A program made the position numbers and the translations under genes. The notes beneath the pieces were generated by a model. The model was not told the DNA's origin. It was given only the letters and a program-made list of their open reading frames with translations, and searched no databases. From contig JANSXP010000007.1 in NCBI GenBank assembly GCA_024742875.1, positions 124,001 to 188,000 on the forward strand: 64,000 nucleotides of DNA, in the 5' to 3' direction. Position 1 is the first letter of the stretch. The number at the start of each line of letters is the position of its first letter. Positions 18,948-27,672 of this stretch are shown piece by piece. The DNA comes from Planctomycetaceae bacterium. GTDB taxonomy: Bacteria; Planctomycetota; Planctomycetia; Planctomycetales; Planctomycetaceae.

Positions 18948-19757
18948 TCAAACCAGCAGTTCGCCCCGCACGACGGTAATGGCATTTCCCTGCAGCAGGA
19001 CGCGGTCTTCGTTCAGTGCCATCGTGACCAGGCCGCCGCGGGCAGATGCCTGATAGCCCCGCAGGTCTGTGCGACCCAGTTGCCCGGCCCAGTAGACGGC
19101 CAGGCAGCAGTGCGCAGAGCCGGTGACGGGATCCTCATCAACACCGGCCGCCGGGCCAAAAAAACGAGATACGAAATCACAGTCCGCGCTGGCATCAGCG
19201 ACTGCCGTGACGATCACACCGCGGCACTCGCATTCCAGCAGCCGGCGAAAGTCCACGTCCAGATCACGGATCTGTGCTTCGCGATCGAGCACAACGAAGT
19301 AGTCAAACCGGCTGCGGCCCACAAATTGAGCCGCTACCGGTTCATTGTTGTGTTGAAAGCTCTCCACCAGTCCGGCGGGAGCGTCACACGCATTTGGTGG
19401 AGTGGCGGGAAAATCGAGCTGAATCCTGTCACTGATCCGTGTCACCGGGAGATCGCCACTGCGGGATTCAAACACGATCTGCGGGGTGGTCACTCCGATT
19501 TCTGTCCACAGAACATGGGCAGTGGCTACGGTCGCATGTCCGCACAGGTCCACTTCCAGCCCCGGAGTAAACCATCGCAGTGCATAGCGGTTATCACTTT
19601 GATGTCGTACGAAGGCGGTTTCCGACAGATTGTTTTCTGCCGCCACATGCTGCATCCATTCGGTGGGGCGATCCTCATCCATGATGACCACGGCGGCCGG
19701 ATTGCCGCGAAACGGTTCAGACGTGAAGGCGTCAACCTGATAAATCGGAAACGGCAT
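18948..19757 (-). CDS. PhzF-family isomerase
   Basis: The 269-residue protein matches the PhzF/YddE family from the first residue: PIYQVDAFTSEPFRGNPAAVV, the catalytic Glu context NNLSETAFV, FTPGLEVDLCGHATVATAHV and the late DPVTGSAHCCLAVYW. PhzF enzymes catalyse isomerisations on small hydroxy-acids, but most members outside phenazine clusters have no known substrate. No phenazine genes are nearby, so it is called by fold only. The length is normal. Confidence 0.92.
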   Translation of the reverse strand: MPFPIYQVDAFTSEPFRGNPAAVVIMDEDRPTEWMQHVAAENNLSETAFVRHQSDNRYALRWFTPGLEVDLCGHATVATAHVLWTEIGVTTPQIVFESRSGDLPVTRISDRIQLDFPATPPNACDAPAGLVESFQHNNEPVAAQFVGRSRFDYFVVLDREAQIRDLDVDFRRLLECECRGVIVTAVADASADCDFVSRFFGPAAGVDEDPVTGSAHCCLAVYWAGQLGRTDLRGYQASARGGLVTMALNEDRVLLQGNAITVVRGELLV

Positions 19758-19932
19758 GTCCAGATCCAGAGGGGGCTATGAGACCGAAGGGAATTGAGAC
19801 CGGGTTGCAATTGGACCGTCTGCAGACGTGTGCACCGCGGCGAGCTTGTTCACTGTGACGGCTGGGACAAAAATAGGAACCACGGCGAGAGAATTCGTTC
19901 GCAGTGAAATCAGAAAAAGGAACAATCAACAG

Positions 19933-20136
19933 ATGTCAGACGTCAAAATCGTGGTTCGCGACAACGGACCGTTTCTGGTGACCGGACCGGTCACTGTGGA
20001 AGATGCCGATGGCAAGTCCTTTGACCTGGGCGGGAAAGAGACCATCGCCCTGTGCCGTTGCGGCGCGTCAAAGAATCGTCCGTTCTGTGACGGAGAGCAT
20101 AATCGCTGTGGATTTGAGTCGGCCGAACGCGCCTAG
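19933..20136 (+). CDS. CDGSH iron-sulfur domain protein
   Basis: The 67-residue protein contains CRCGASKNRPFCDGEH, the three-Cys one-His motif that binds a redox-active [2Fe-2S] cluster in CDGSH/mitoNEET-like proteins. The frame is open upstream to 19828, but the ATG at 19933 is preceded by an AAAAAGG ribosome site and gives the compact length expected. The N-terminal half (KIVVRDNGPFLVTGPVTVED) is the usual beta extension of bacterial single-CDGSH proteins. The stop lies inside a small tandem repeat. Confidence 0.93.
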   Translation: MSDVKIVVRDNGPFLVTGPVTVEDADGKSFDLGGKETIALCRCGASKNRPFCDGEHNRCGFESAERA

Positions 20137-20159
20137 TGCGACTAGTGCGACTAGTGCGC
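20133..20159. repeat. Three tandem 9-bp units at the end of the CDGSH gene
   Basis: CTAGTGCGA is repeated at 20133 and 20142, and a third unit CTAGTGCGC begins at 20151. The first unit supplies the stop codon. A sequence GCCGAACGCGC flanks the array on both sides (about 20122 and 20158), so a small segmental duplication is likely. Confidence 0.75.
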
Positions 20160-20223
20160 CGAACGCGCTCAGCGTGAACGCGGACCCGCTCTGACTGAGC
20201 GAACAGCACAGATCGGCCCATGC

Positions 20224-20275
20224 AAAAAAGCACAACCGGATTCGGACTCCTTCCGAATCACTCGTTGTGCTTTTT
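20224..20275. terminator. Bidirectional terminator between convergent genes
   Basis: A long stem (AAAAAGCACAAC, 2-base bulge, GATTCGGA / TCCGAATC, 4-base bulge, GTTGTGCTTTTT) has an A-run on the left and a T-run on the right, so it can terminate the CDGSH gene and the leftward Trp-rich repeat gene. Confidence 0.88.
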
Positions 20276-20376
20276 CGCGGCAAAGTTTGTTCAGGTCAGT
20301 CCATCTGGCCCAGTGTTTGGCCCCGGTCTTTGGTCTGGCTGTTGTATGGCGACCAGAGGTTCCCCGCTGGCGTCAG

Positions 20377-21243
20377 TTAGGCGGGAACAGGCTCAGAAAA
20401 CAGTTCCGCCAGGGCCTGCTGAGTGGAACCGTGATAGTGAGTCACAAACAGGCCGGAGCCTTCGTTCTTGTAAAAGTCGTCGCGACGCAGCTTTCGCCAG
20501 TCTCGGGCCGTGCGGAAGCCCAGCTGTTCACCGAGCCACAGCAGGTAGTTGCGTCGATTTTCGGCCGATCGCCAGTAGCTTTGAGGAACACTGGTGAAAC
20601 GCCATGCCTTCCAGGCGAACTCCGGCTTGTAGTCGATCAGCAGAGCCTGGACTGAGCCGTTGAACTGATTGTTCAACAGACCACCGCCGTGGTGCTCAAA
20701 GAAGTCGGCTCCCGTCACGGCGTACCAGTCTTCCGTGGATTCAAACCCGAGTTCCTGACCGAGCCAGCTCATGAACCAGCAGCGGTTCTCCCGGTTCTTC
20801 CAGAAGCCGTTGGGCGCTCCGCCAAACAGCCATGGCTTCCAGTCATAGTCGGGCAGGTAATCCGTCATGGCGGCGAGGACGGAGGAACCGTATTCGTTTC
20901 GCAGCAGGCCGCCGCCGTGGTTTCTCTGAAAGTGATGCTTTCGCACGCTGTACCAGTCCTCGGCTCGCATGAAGCCGCACTGTTCGCCCAGCCAGGAGAT
21001 GTAGGCCACTCGATTCTGACGATCGTCCCAGTAGCCATTCGGAACGCGACTGCCCAGCCATGGCTGTTCCCGCAGGGACAGTGAGGGGCGTGTCAGTTGA
21101 GAGACAGGTTCCGGCTGAGTGGGAGCAACGGACTGTGCTGGCTGCGCGGGAATTGGGCGGACGGCCACCAGATCGTGCAGACCGGGAGTTTTCAGCGCGG
21201 GAGTGGTGGGTTCGTAATTGATTCTGACTGATGCCTGTCGCAT
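20377..21243 (-). CDS. Protein with three tandem Trp-rich repeats of unknown function
   Basis: I use the ATG at 21243, which has GGAAG eight bases upstream; the open frame continues to 21561 without convincing sequence. The 288-residue protein has about 65 variable N-terminal residues and then three repeats of about 70 residues. Each follows the pattern PWxF/L..PNGYW...NR..Y..WLGEQLGF....DWY.V....F....GGGLL.....GSV.ALL.DY.P...W, with invariant Trp, Tyr, Asn-Arg and Gly-Gly-Gly positions. The third repeat is the most degenerate (DWRKL, GSGLF). No signal peptide or membrane segment is seen. I do not recognise a named family with confidence; a binding module is the likeliest role. Confidence 0.75.
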   Translation of the reverse strand: MRQASVRINYEPTTPALKTPGLHDLVAVRPIPAQPAQSVAPTQPEPVSQLTRPSLSLREQPWLGSRVPNGYWDDRQNRVAYISWLGEQCGFMRAEDWYSVRKHHFQRNHGGGLLRNEYGSSVLAAMTDYLPDYDWKPWLFGGAPNGFWKNRENRCWFMSWLGQELGFESTEDWYAVTGADFFEHHGGGLLNNQFNGSVQALLIDYKPEFAWKAWRFTSVPQSYWRSAENRRNYLLWLGEQLGFRTARDWRKLRRDDFYKNEGSGLFVTHYHGSTQQALAELFSEPVPA

Positions 21244-21643
21244 TGCTTCTTCCGAAGGAATCGAGTTGAGAGGGAGGCGGGTAGGATGCCAGGACGGCGG
21301 CTTCCCTCGAAGTGTTGCTCTCACCTGTGAGTGAACGATGAGCACTGTATGAGTGTTCGTGTCCGCCCAATGATTGGCCGACGGAAGGGGCAGAAGCAGA
21401 TCCCAGGCCAATTCGCCAGAAATTTGCAAACTCCCAAAATCGTGGGGATTGCCGCCGCTTTCCGAGCCCGTTTTGAGGCCGTTTTTCATTCGCGCGCACA
21501 AATGATGGGCAGACCGCCAATGAAGCGAGCATCTCGGCGAGAAACAGGGCAGCAGGACCACACGTGGTAATTTGCAGTTCGCGGTTTCCCCAGACTGAGG
21601 AAATCAACACACGGCGGCCGATCGGGATTTGTGTGTGTCGCCC
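21244..21643. other. Intergenic region
   Basis: About 400 bases between two leftward genes. The right part is an open frame continuous with the Trp-rich repeat gene, without ribosome site or domain; the promoter of that gene should lie here. Confidence 0.35.
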
Positions 21644-22342
21644 CTATTTGGGCTTATCGCCTCGAGCCGCTTTGCGTCCGCGAGCCGCATCGACTTCCTC
21701 CGCCTGTCCCCAGCGATACAGGCACAGACCGAGCACGCCGCCGACCACCGTCGCGGACAGTACGGCAGATGGGGTGGAAGAAAAGGTGGAATTCTGCGTG
21801 GCCGCCTGAGTCGTGAGGACCAGCCCAATTACAGAGATCGACAGCGCGACAGAGTCCGACAGGATTTCACGCACATTCATGCTGCCTTTGGACAGCACGA
21901 CCACCTTGCCAAAGACCAGTTGCAGCAGATAGCTCACGGAACCGGCCACCATCAACATGAAGGCCACCCAGTAGAATCCGGGGAACGCCAGAGAGTCCGC
22001 TACCAGGTAGATGGGTTTGAGCACACCGGCCGACACCTCCTGAGCGGCTTCGGTTTTGTCGAGCGTGTCTGCCAGTTCGCCGACTTTCTCTTTCGTCTGC
22101 GAGGCCAGTTCCCTGGCCTGATTGCCTACATCATCCAGCGACGCGGCATCGCCGGGGCCGCCGTCTGTCGCAGGAGTGTCTGCCGCCGGTGTGTCCGTTG
22201 AAGAAACGTCTGTCGGCGGATCGGTGCTGGGTGTTACCGCGTTGTCGGCTTCGGCAGCGGGCGGAAGTTCCTGGGCATAGCCGACCGTGGCCGAAAATTG
22301 TGCCAGCAGCAGTGCCATCGCCAGAGTGTTGATCAGCTTCAT
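21644..22342 (-). CDS. Exported membrane protein, hypothetical
   Basis: The start is taken at 22342, giving a signal peptide (MKLINTLAMALLLAQFSATVGYAQ) with a GAAAGGG ribosome site. The 232 residues then comprise an acidic Thr/Pro/Asp-rich stretch (about 27-75), a helical stretch (about 76-110; QARELASQTKEKVGELADTL) and three hydrophobic segments (about 120-210), ending with a basic tail (ARGRKAARGDKPK). It could be a membrane-anchored scaffold; no family is recognised. Confidence 0.65.
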   Translation of the reverse strand: MKLINTLAMALLLAQFSATVGYAQELPPAAEADNAVTPSTDPPTDVSSTDTPAADTPATDGGPGDAASLDDVGNQARELASQTKEKVGELADTLDKTEAAQEVSAGVLKPIYLVADSLAFPGFYWVAFMLMVAGSVSYLLQLVFGKVVVLSKGSMNVREILSDSVALSISVIGLVLTTQAATQNSTFSSTPSAVLSATVVGGVLGLCLYRWGQAEEVDAARGRKAARGDKPK

Positions 22343-22534
22343 CGTTCGCCCTTTCTGCAGTTGTGAATACGTCATTCTGAGGAGTACGCCATTCTGATTT
22401 GGACTGGTACCCGCAGCATCCAGAATCTCGCACGTCATCATGAGTGATTCGCCGCGGCCTGGGAAATCCAGGCCGGAATTTGTCACCGCGACGGGACTGA
22501 AGTGGTCTCAGCGTGGCCCGCTGCCGGTCGCCCC

Positions 22535-25318
22535 TCAAGCCATATCGGCCGAGACAATCTGACCGCCCTGCCTGCCGGGACCGGGGCCGATTTCCAGTCG
22601 GTAATCGGCCTGCTTCAGCACACGCTGGTTGTGTTCAATGATGACAACGGAGTGTCCAATTTCCACAAGGTGATTGAGGCACTTCATCAGGGCGTCGATA
22701 TCCCGCAGGTGCAGTCCTGTCGACGGTTCGTCCAGCAGGAACAGGGTCCCCTGCCCTTCAGGTTTGGTCCGCACGGGCGCGTCATCGTCCAGCGGGACTC
22801 CGGCCAGCAGCGAGGCAATACGGACCCGCTGCGATTCGCCGCCGGACAGTGTGGCCACCGGCTGTCCCAGTCGAAGATAGGCCAGGCCCGCCTGTCGCAG
22901 AGCGTTCAGTCGCTGCTGGATCCGCTGCTGACCGCTGAAAAAGACAAAGGCGTCTTCCACCGTCATGTTGAGAATGTCGTGGATGGACCGATCCCGATAG
23001 CGGACTTCGAGCACGTCCGGTCGAAAGCGGCGCCCCTGACAGGCTTCGCAGGTGGTACGAATGTCGGCCAGAAACTGCATTTCCACCGTCACCTGCCCCA
23101 CGCCTTCACAGACTTCGCAGCGTCCGCCTCGCGAGGAGTTAAAGCTGAACATGCCGGGCTTGAAGTTGCGTTTCCTGGCTTCGTGTGTGGCGGCCATCAA
23201 TTTGCGAATGTCGTCGAAAACCCCCACGATGGTGACGGGAATGCTGCGCCGTGAACGTGGCAGCGGGCTTTGATCCAGCAGGCAGACTTCCGCCAGCTGC
23301 TCGCAGCCATCGACACTCGCCTCGCTGTCGATGGCGTCCACCGTTCCGACCTGTCCCAGCCGGCGACAGATTGCCGGATACAGAGCGTCCACAATGAGAC
23401 TGCTCTTGCCACCGCCACTGACCCCCGTAACGGCACAAATGACGTTCAGTGGCAAACGCCCGGACAGATGCCTGATGTTGTGGCAGTTCACATCCCGAAA
23501 CGTCAGCCAGGCGGCCGGTGTTCGCTGAGCGGTCTGACGATCGGCGTCTGACTCCAGCAGGCAAACGGCCGTGGCAGAGGATTGCGCCTGCAGCCGTTCC
23601 GGTGGGCCCTGAAAGACCACCTCCCCGCCGCGGTCACCCGCGTCGGGGCCGATTTCAATGACTTCATCGGCCGATTGAATAAACTGTGGATCATGTTCCA
23701 CCACCACGACCGTGTTGCCATGACGCGTCAGCGTGTGGCAGGCTTCGATGACCTGCCGCGTGTTCTGCGCACTCAGACCACTGGTGGGTTCGTCCAGCAC
23801 ATACAGAGTGTTGATCAGACCCGAACCCAGCACAGAGGTCAGGACCACACGCTGTGCTTCACCGGCTGACAGAGTCTTCATCGACCGATCCGTACTCAGG
23901 TAGCCCAGGCCGCAGGCCGTCAGAAACTCAAGCCGCGTCTGCAACTGCCCGATGGGAACCGCCAGTGCGGCCCGCATGTCATCCGGCAGGCTGTCGATCG
24001 CCTGTCGCATGTGTTCCTGCAGATCACCAGTTTCCAGCTGCGTCGCTTCGTACAACGTCAGGCCATTGAGTGTGAGCCTGCCGCACTCGCCCTTCAGTCG
24101 GCTGCCACCGCAGTCCGGACACGGCAGCCATGATCGCCAGCGATTCAGGAAGACAGAGACGCCGGGCTTGTAGCGGTTTTTGACCAGCCAGCGGTGAAAG
24201 CCCCTCAGGCCCCCAAACATCTGTTCGGGGACGCCATCGTGAATCAGGCGACGATGGTGCCCGGTGAGCTCGGCAAAGGGGACATTCGTGGGAATGCCAC
24301 AGCCTGGGGCCAGCGCCAGCAGCTCTTGCTGCTCGTGCACATAAGCGGGCGTGGTCCACGGCTGGATGGCCCCCTGGGCGAGAGTAAGCTGGTCGTCGGG
24401 AACCACCTTCTCGAACCGCATTCCCGAAATCTGCCCCGTGCCCTCACACGTCGGGCAGGCGCCAACCGGCGACAGAAAATTGAGGCTTTCCGCAGAAGCG
24501 GTCGCAAACTGACGCTGGCACGACGGACACGTCGGCTGTCGGCTGATCGTCTGTTGCTGCCACGGTCTGCCGTCCACCATCACGGCGGCCGCTGTTTCCG
24601 CGTCGGATTCCATCAGCACCTCACAGCAGCCGTCATTCACGGCAAACAGCTGTTCGATGCTTTCGGATAAACGAGAGTGGCTGTCCTCGCTGACACGAAT
24701 ACGATCGGCGATGACAGTGACCTTCGTTTCGATCGTCCCGTCACCATCGGCTGCTGTCTGGCGGTCGACCAGCTGTTCCAGCGGCACCGTGTTTCCGTCA
24801 AAGATGCCGCGGGCGTAGCCCAGTGACAGCATTTCGGCCCCGCGACCCGCCGGCACGGAAAACGTCAGCATGCCCCGCTGACCGGCGTGCAGCTGCAGCA
24901 GAAAATCGGCCGCTGTGTCGGGACTGAACTGCTTTGTGCGAGTGTCGCAGTCCGGGCAGCGCACCGTGCCCGCCCGGGCAAACAGAGTGCGGAGATAGTC
25001 CAGTGTTTCGGTGCGTGTGCCCACCGTGCTGCGGCTGCTCTGACTGCGGGCGTTCTGGCGGATGGCGATCGCCGGTGGAATGCCTTCAATGCGGTCGGCG
25101 GCCGGTCGTTCAATGCGGTCAAGAAACTGCCGCGCGTAGGGAGAGAAGGTCTCGACGTAGCGACGCTGGCCTTCGGCAAACAGTGTGTCAAAAGCGAGGC
25201 TGCTCTTGCCCGAACCACTCACGCCGCAGATCACCGTGAGGATCCCGCGGCGGATCCTCACGTCTACACCCTTGAGGTTGTTGACACGCACCCCTTCCAG
25301 TTCGATGAAATCAGACAT
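22535..25318 (-). CDS. UvrA-like tandem ABC ATPase
   Basis: The 927-residue protein is built like excinuclease subunit A: first Walker A CGVSGSGKSS (residues 31-40), AEGQRRYVETFSPYARQFL, zinc-binding pairs CPSC/CPTC, first signature LSAGEAQRV and Walker B LYVLDEPTSGL, second Walker A GVSGGGKSS, third zinc module CEVC/CEAC, second signature LSGGESQRV, and Walker B LFLLDEPSTGL. It would scan DNA for bulky damage or act in a related resistance role. Length is close to canonical UvrA, but divergence such as Ala in the first signature suggests a paralogue and not the housekeeping UvrA. Its ATG overlaps the stop of the phosphoesterase gene. Confidence 0.85.
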   Translation of the reverse strand: MSDFIELEGVRVNNLKGVDVRIRRGILTVICGVSGSGKSSLAFDTLFAEGQRRYVETFSPYARQFLDRIERPAADRIEGIPPAIAIRQNARSQSSRSTVGTRTETLDYLRTLFARAGTVRCPDCDTRTKQFSPDTAADFLLQLHAGQRGMLTFSVPAGRGAEMLSLGYARGIFDGNTVPLEQLVDRQTAADGDGTIETKVTVIADRIRVSEDSHSRLSESIEQLFAVNDGCCEVLMESDAETAAAVMVDGRPWQQQTISRQPTCPSCQRQFATASAESLNFLSPVGACPTCEGTGQISGMRFEKVVPDDQLTLAQGAIQPWTTPAYVHEQQELLALAPGCGIPTNVPFAELTGHHRRLIHDGVPEQMFGGLRGFHRWLVKNRYKPGVSVFLNRWRSWLPCPDCGGSRLKGECGRLTLNGLTLYEATQLETGDLQEHMRQAIDSLPDDMRAALAVPIGQLQTRLEFLTACGLGYLSTDRSMKTLSAGEAQRVVLTSVLGSGLINTLYVLDEPTSGLSAQNTRQVIEACHTLTRHGNTVVVVEHDPQFIQSADEVIEIGPDAGDRGGEVVFQGPPERLQAQSSATAVCLLESDADRQTAQRTPAAWLTFRDVNCHNIRHLSGRLPLNVICAVTGVSGGGKSSLIVDALYPAICRRLGQVGTVDAIDSEASVDGCEQLAEVCLLDQSPLPRSRRSIPVTIVGVFDDIRKLMAATHEARKRNFKPGMFSFNSSRGGRCEVCEGVGQVTVEMQFLADIRTTCEACQGRRFRPDVLEVRYRDRSIHDILNMTVEDAFVFFSGQQRIQQRLNALRQAGLAYLRLGQPVATLSGGESQRVRIASLLAGVPLDDDAPVRTKPEGQGTLFLLDEPSTGLHLRDIDALMKCLNHLVEIGHSVVIIEHNQRVLKQADYRLEIGPGPGRQGGQIVSADMA

Positions 25319-26106
25319 CAGTCGTTGACCGGCGCGTACGGGATGGTCGGCAGGCGGACCACGTGTGTCTGATAGCCGTCCGGCTGCAGTTCGATCACCC
25401 GATAGCCGGGTGCGGCCGTGGCGAAACGGGGCGTTGTGCCCTGCGGGTCAAACTGAATGCCGGTGGATGGCGTGGTGAAGATGCGGGCGGAGCCCAGATC
25501 AAAGGTGAATTCATGATGCACATGACCGCAGCACGCCAGGCGGATGCGTTCGTCTGCAGAAATCACAGTCTGCAGCGTTTCACGGTTAGCCAGACCGATG
25601 GCGTCCATCCACACGCTGCCGACATCCACCGGTGGGTGGTGGAAGAACAGACCCACGTGGCTCGCCCCGCTTTCGGCAAGCCGGTTGGTGAGCCACGCGA
25701 TCTGATCGTCACTGATGTGTCCGGCCACTTCACCGGGCACATGCGTGTCCAGTCCGATCAGACGCCAGTTGTCGATGTCGCTGCAGAACGTCAGTCGGTC
25801 GGAACCGTTCGCATGACGCGAGACCGCGGACAGCCCTTCCTGCATCAGCCTGCGTTCATCGTGGTTACCTGGTACATGCAGCAGTTGGTCTGCCCACACC
25901 GACAGAATGTCCCGCACGGCCGCGTAGCTTTCGGGCTGCTCATCATGCGTATGATCGCCCGTGATGATGACGCGATCGAATGCTGGTTCCGTGGCCAGAA
26001 CATGATCCACCACCTGCTGCAGCAGTTCACGCGTGGGAATGCCCTTCAGCCGCTCTCCGGCGGAGGCAAACACATGCAGGTCGGTCAGTTGCAGAATTCT
26101 CGCCAT
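25318..26106 (-). CDS. Calcineurin-like phosphoesterase, CpdA-type
   Basis: The start is placed at 26106 (MARILQLTDLHV); upstream in-frame codons are not conserved-looking. The 262-residue protein carries the class III phosphodiesterase motifs in order: TDLH, ITGDHTHDE, HVPGNHDE, FFHHPP and CGHVHHEF. This arrangement is typical of cyclic-nucleotide phosphodiesterases related to CpdA. The motif residues are complete for a di-metal centre. The stop overlaps the start of the UvrA-like gene by one base (TGATG), so translation is coupled. It lies 85 bases after galT. Confidence 0.88.
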   Translation of the reverse strand: MARILQLTDLHVFASAGERLKGIPTRELLQQVVDHVLATEPAFDRVIITGDHTHDEQPESYAAVRDILSVWADQLLHVPGNHDERRLMQEGLSAVSRHANGSDRLTFCSDIDNWRLIGLDTHVPGEVAGHISDDQIAWLTNRLAESGASHVGLFFHHPPVDVGSVWMDAIGLANRETLQTVISADERIRLACCGHVHHEFTFDLGSARIFTTPSTGIQFDPQGTTPRFATAAPGYRVIELQPDGYQTHVVRLPTIPYAPVND

Positions 26107-26191
26107 CGTCTTCGTCCTCACTTCGGCGGCAGTGTAGACAATGGCTGTGTGAGATTCGATGCTGGGGATTTTGAGCTTCTTCGCCACGCCC

Positions 26192-27307
26192 TTATGACGG
26201 GTGCCAGTGATATCCCACCGGTGTCACGTCATTGTCGATCGGTGACTGACCGTCGCGCGGTGCAGCAACCACCTGCTCCCAGACGATTGTCTCACGAAAC
26301 CGGGCTGCGGCGGTCTCCGGGGTGACAGTGACAATGTGTACGCCGGTCATCAGTTCAAAGCCGGCAATGCGGCCAGGCCGCGGCAGAATGTCGAGCATCC
26401 ACGGAAACGTGCTGCCGATGCCCACGCTGGGCAGCGTCAGTGTCAGATTAAAGTCCACCTGCCCTGCCAGCTTTGGCAGCGCCACACAAATCGATTTGAG
26501 TCGGGCGGCCAGTTGCTTCAGTTGAGCGACGGACAGCCGTTCGAAACATGCGGGCGTCTCTGGCCCGGGGCACACGCGGGTGTGCCACGAGAATCGGCCG
26601 GCAAACGGGCACACAATGAGCCACTTGGCAGAGGCCTCCAGCAGTCGTGTCTCGGCTTGCAACTCCGCGTTTTTCCACTGCAAAAAGACACGGTTTTCGC
26701 CACTGTCTGTCAGCGGCGCCCGCCACAGCGGCATCCCGGCCGTTTCATCTGCCAGGGCAGTGGCCACAATCTGGGAATGGCTGTGCGGCAGCGAGGCGCC
26801 CGCCATTACGCCCTGATTGCGGAAGATCCGAATATGGGGGAAGCGTCCGTCAGCATGCAGCTGCAGCACGCGAAGTTGCCAGGCCAGCAGAACGCGCGTG
26901 AGCTGAGTGACGGACAGCTGTTGCAGCTGTGTCAGAAAGTCGGCGCACTCCACCACCACATCGTGCTGGCCGATCAGTGGTTCCCAATGGGCGCTCTGCG
27001 GTGGTGGCTTGTCGGAGTCCCCTGTCGCCTGAACGACGGCCGGATAACGGTTGGGGACGACACGCACGAGCCAGCCTCGCATATTAGGCCGTGTGTCCGT
27101 CTGCCGCAGTGCCAGTCGTTCGTCGGGCGTGTGAGATTCCTGTCCTTCCAGAAAAGGATCGGCCGCCGCACCGCTGTCCGGTTTTGCGGCCGCGTCAGAC
27201 GTCATCCCGTCCTGCAGGGGAACAGGCCGCTGCTCGCGTGCAGCCGCCATGATGACCGGACGTCCTGTCAGTATGTCGAGTCGCGTGTGACTATCGGGCA
27301 CCGTCAT
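26192..27307 (-). CDS. galT: Galactose-1-phosphate uridylyltransferase-like protein (HIT superfamily)
   Basis: The 371-residue protein follows the GalT layout: TRLDILTGRPVIMAAAREQRP, VPNRYPAV, GQHDVVVE and the active-site GASLPHSHSQ, which gives the H-x-H-x-Q triad of nucleotidyltransferases of this family. GalT moves UMP between UDP-glucose and galactose-1-phosphate. In the N-terminal motif that is normally CPFC, this protein reads DPFLEG, so both zinc-binding cysteines are missing. It may therefore be a GalT-like enzyme with another sugar-phosphate acceptor. It starts two bases after the lipoprotein stop and is likely the second gene of a leftward operon. Confidence 0.82.
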   Translation of the reverse strand: MTVPDSHTRLDILTGRPVIMAAAREQRPVPLQDGMTSDAAAKPDSGAAADPFLEGQESHTPDERLALRQTDTRPNMRGWLVRVVPNRYPAVVQATGDSDKPPPQSAHWEPLIGQHDVVVECADFLTQLQQLSVTQLTRVLLAWQLRVLQLHADGRFPHIRIFRNQGVMAGASLPHSHSQIVATALADETAGMPLWRAPLTDSGENRVFLQWKNAELQAETRLLEASAKWLIVCPFAGRFSWHTRVCPGPETPACFERLSVAQLKQLAARLKSICVALPKLAGQVDFNLTLTLPSVGIGSTFPWMLDILPRPGRIAGFELMTGVHIVTVTPETAAARFRETIVWEQVVAAPRDGQSPIDNDVTPVGYHWHPS

Positions 27308-27309
27308 GC

Positions 27310-27672
27310 TTAGTAAACGGCGGCCGGTCGCTGCAGCCCGCCCTGCGGGTATCCTGGCGGAATATTCTCCGGCGAATAGGGGGTGCCGTACAGCAGTCTC
27401 TGCTCGGCCGCTTTGCGCGGTGCCGTACGGGGACGATCGTAACCCCTTGGCCTGGAACTCACTTCCGGACCAATGTCCGGATCTGGAAACGGGTCCTGTT
27501 GTTCGTAGGCACGGGCTTCTGACGTGGGGTGGTACGTCCAGTAGCTGGGGAGTCGTGTGAACATCGGATTCACGCAGCCAGACAGACTACCGCACATCAT
27601 GAGCAATATGATGATGCGATGTGGCGGGAATGCGGATGCAGCAGACGTGATGCGGGTGGATGATGGGCCCAT
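27310..27672 (-). CDS. Small lipoprotein, hypothetical
   Basis: The 120-residue protein has a long basic n-region, a short hydrophobic core (RIIILLMMCGSLSGC) and a lipobox ending LSGC, followed by a Pro/Tyr/Arg-rich tail (PSYWTYHPTS, RPRGYDRPR, GYPQGG). Starts at 27672 or at the inner Met near 27600 are both possible; the longer one gives a more normal n-region. No domain is recognised. The stop lies two bases before the galT start. Confidence 0.6.
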   Translation of the reverse strand: MGPSSTRITSAASAFPPHRIIILLMMCGSLSGCVNPMFTRLPSYWTYHPTSEARAYEQQDPFPDPDIGPEVSSRPRGYDRPRTAPRKAAEQRLLYGTPYSPENIPPGYPQGGLQRPAAVY

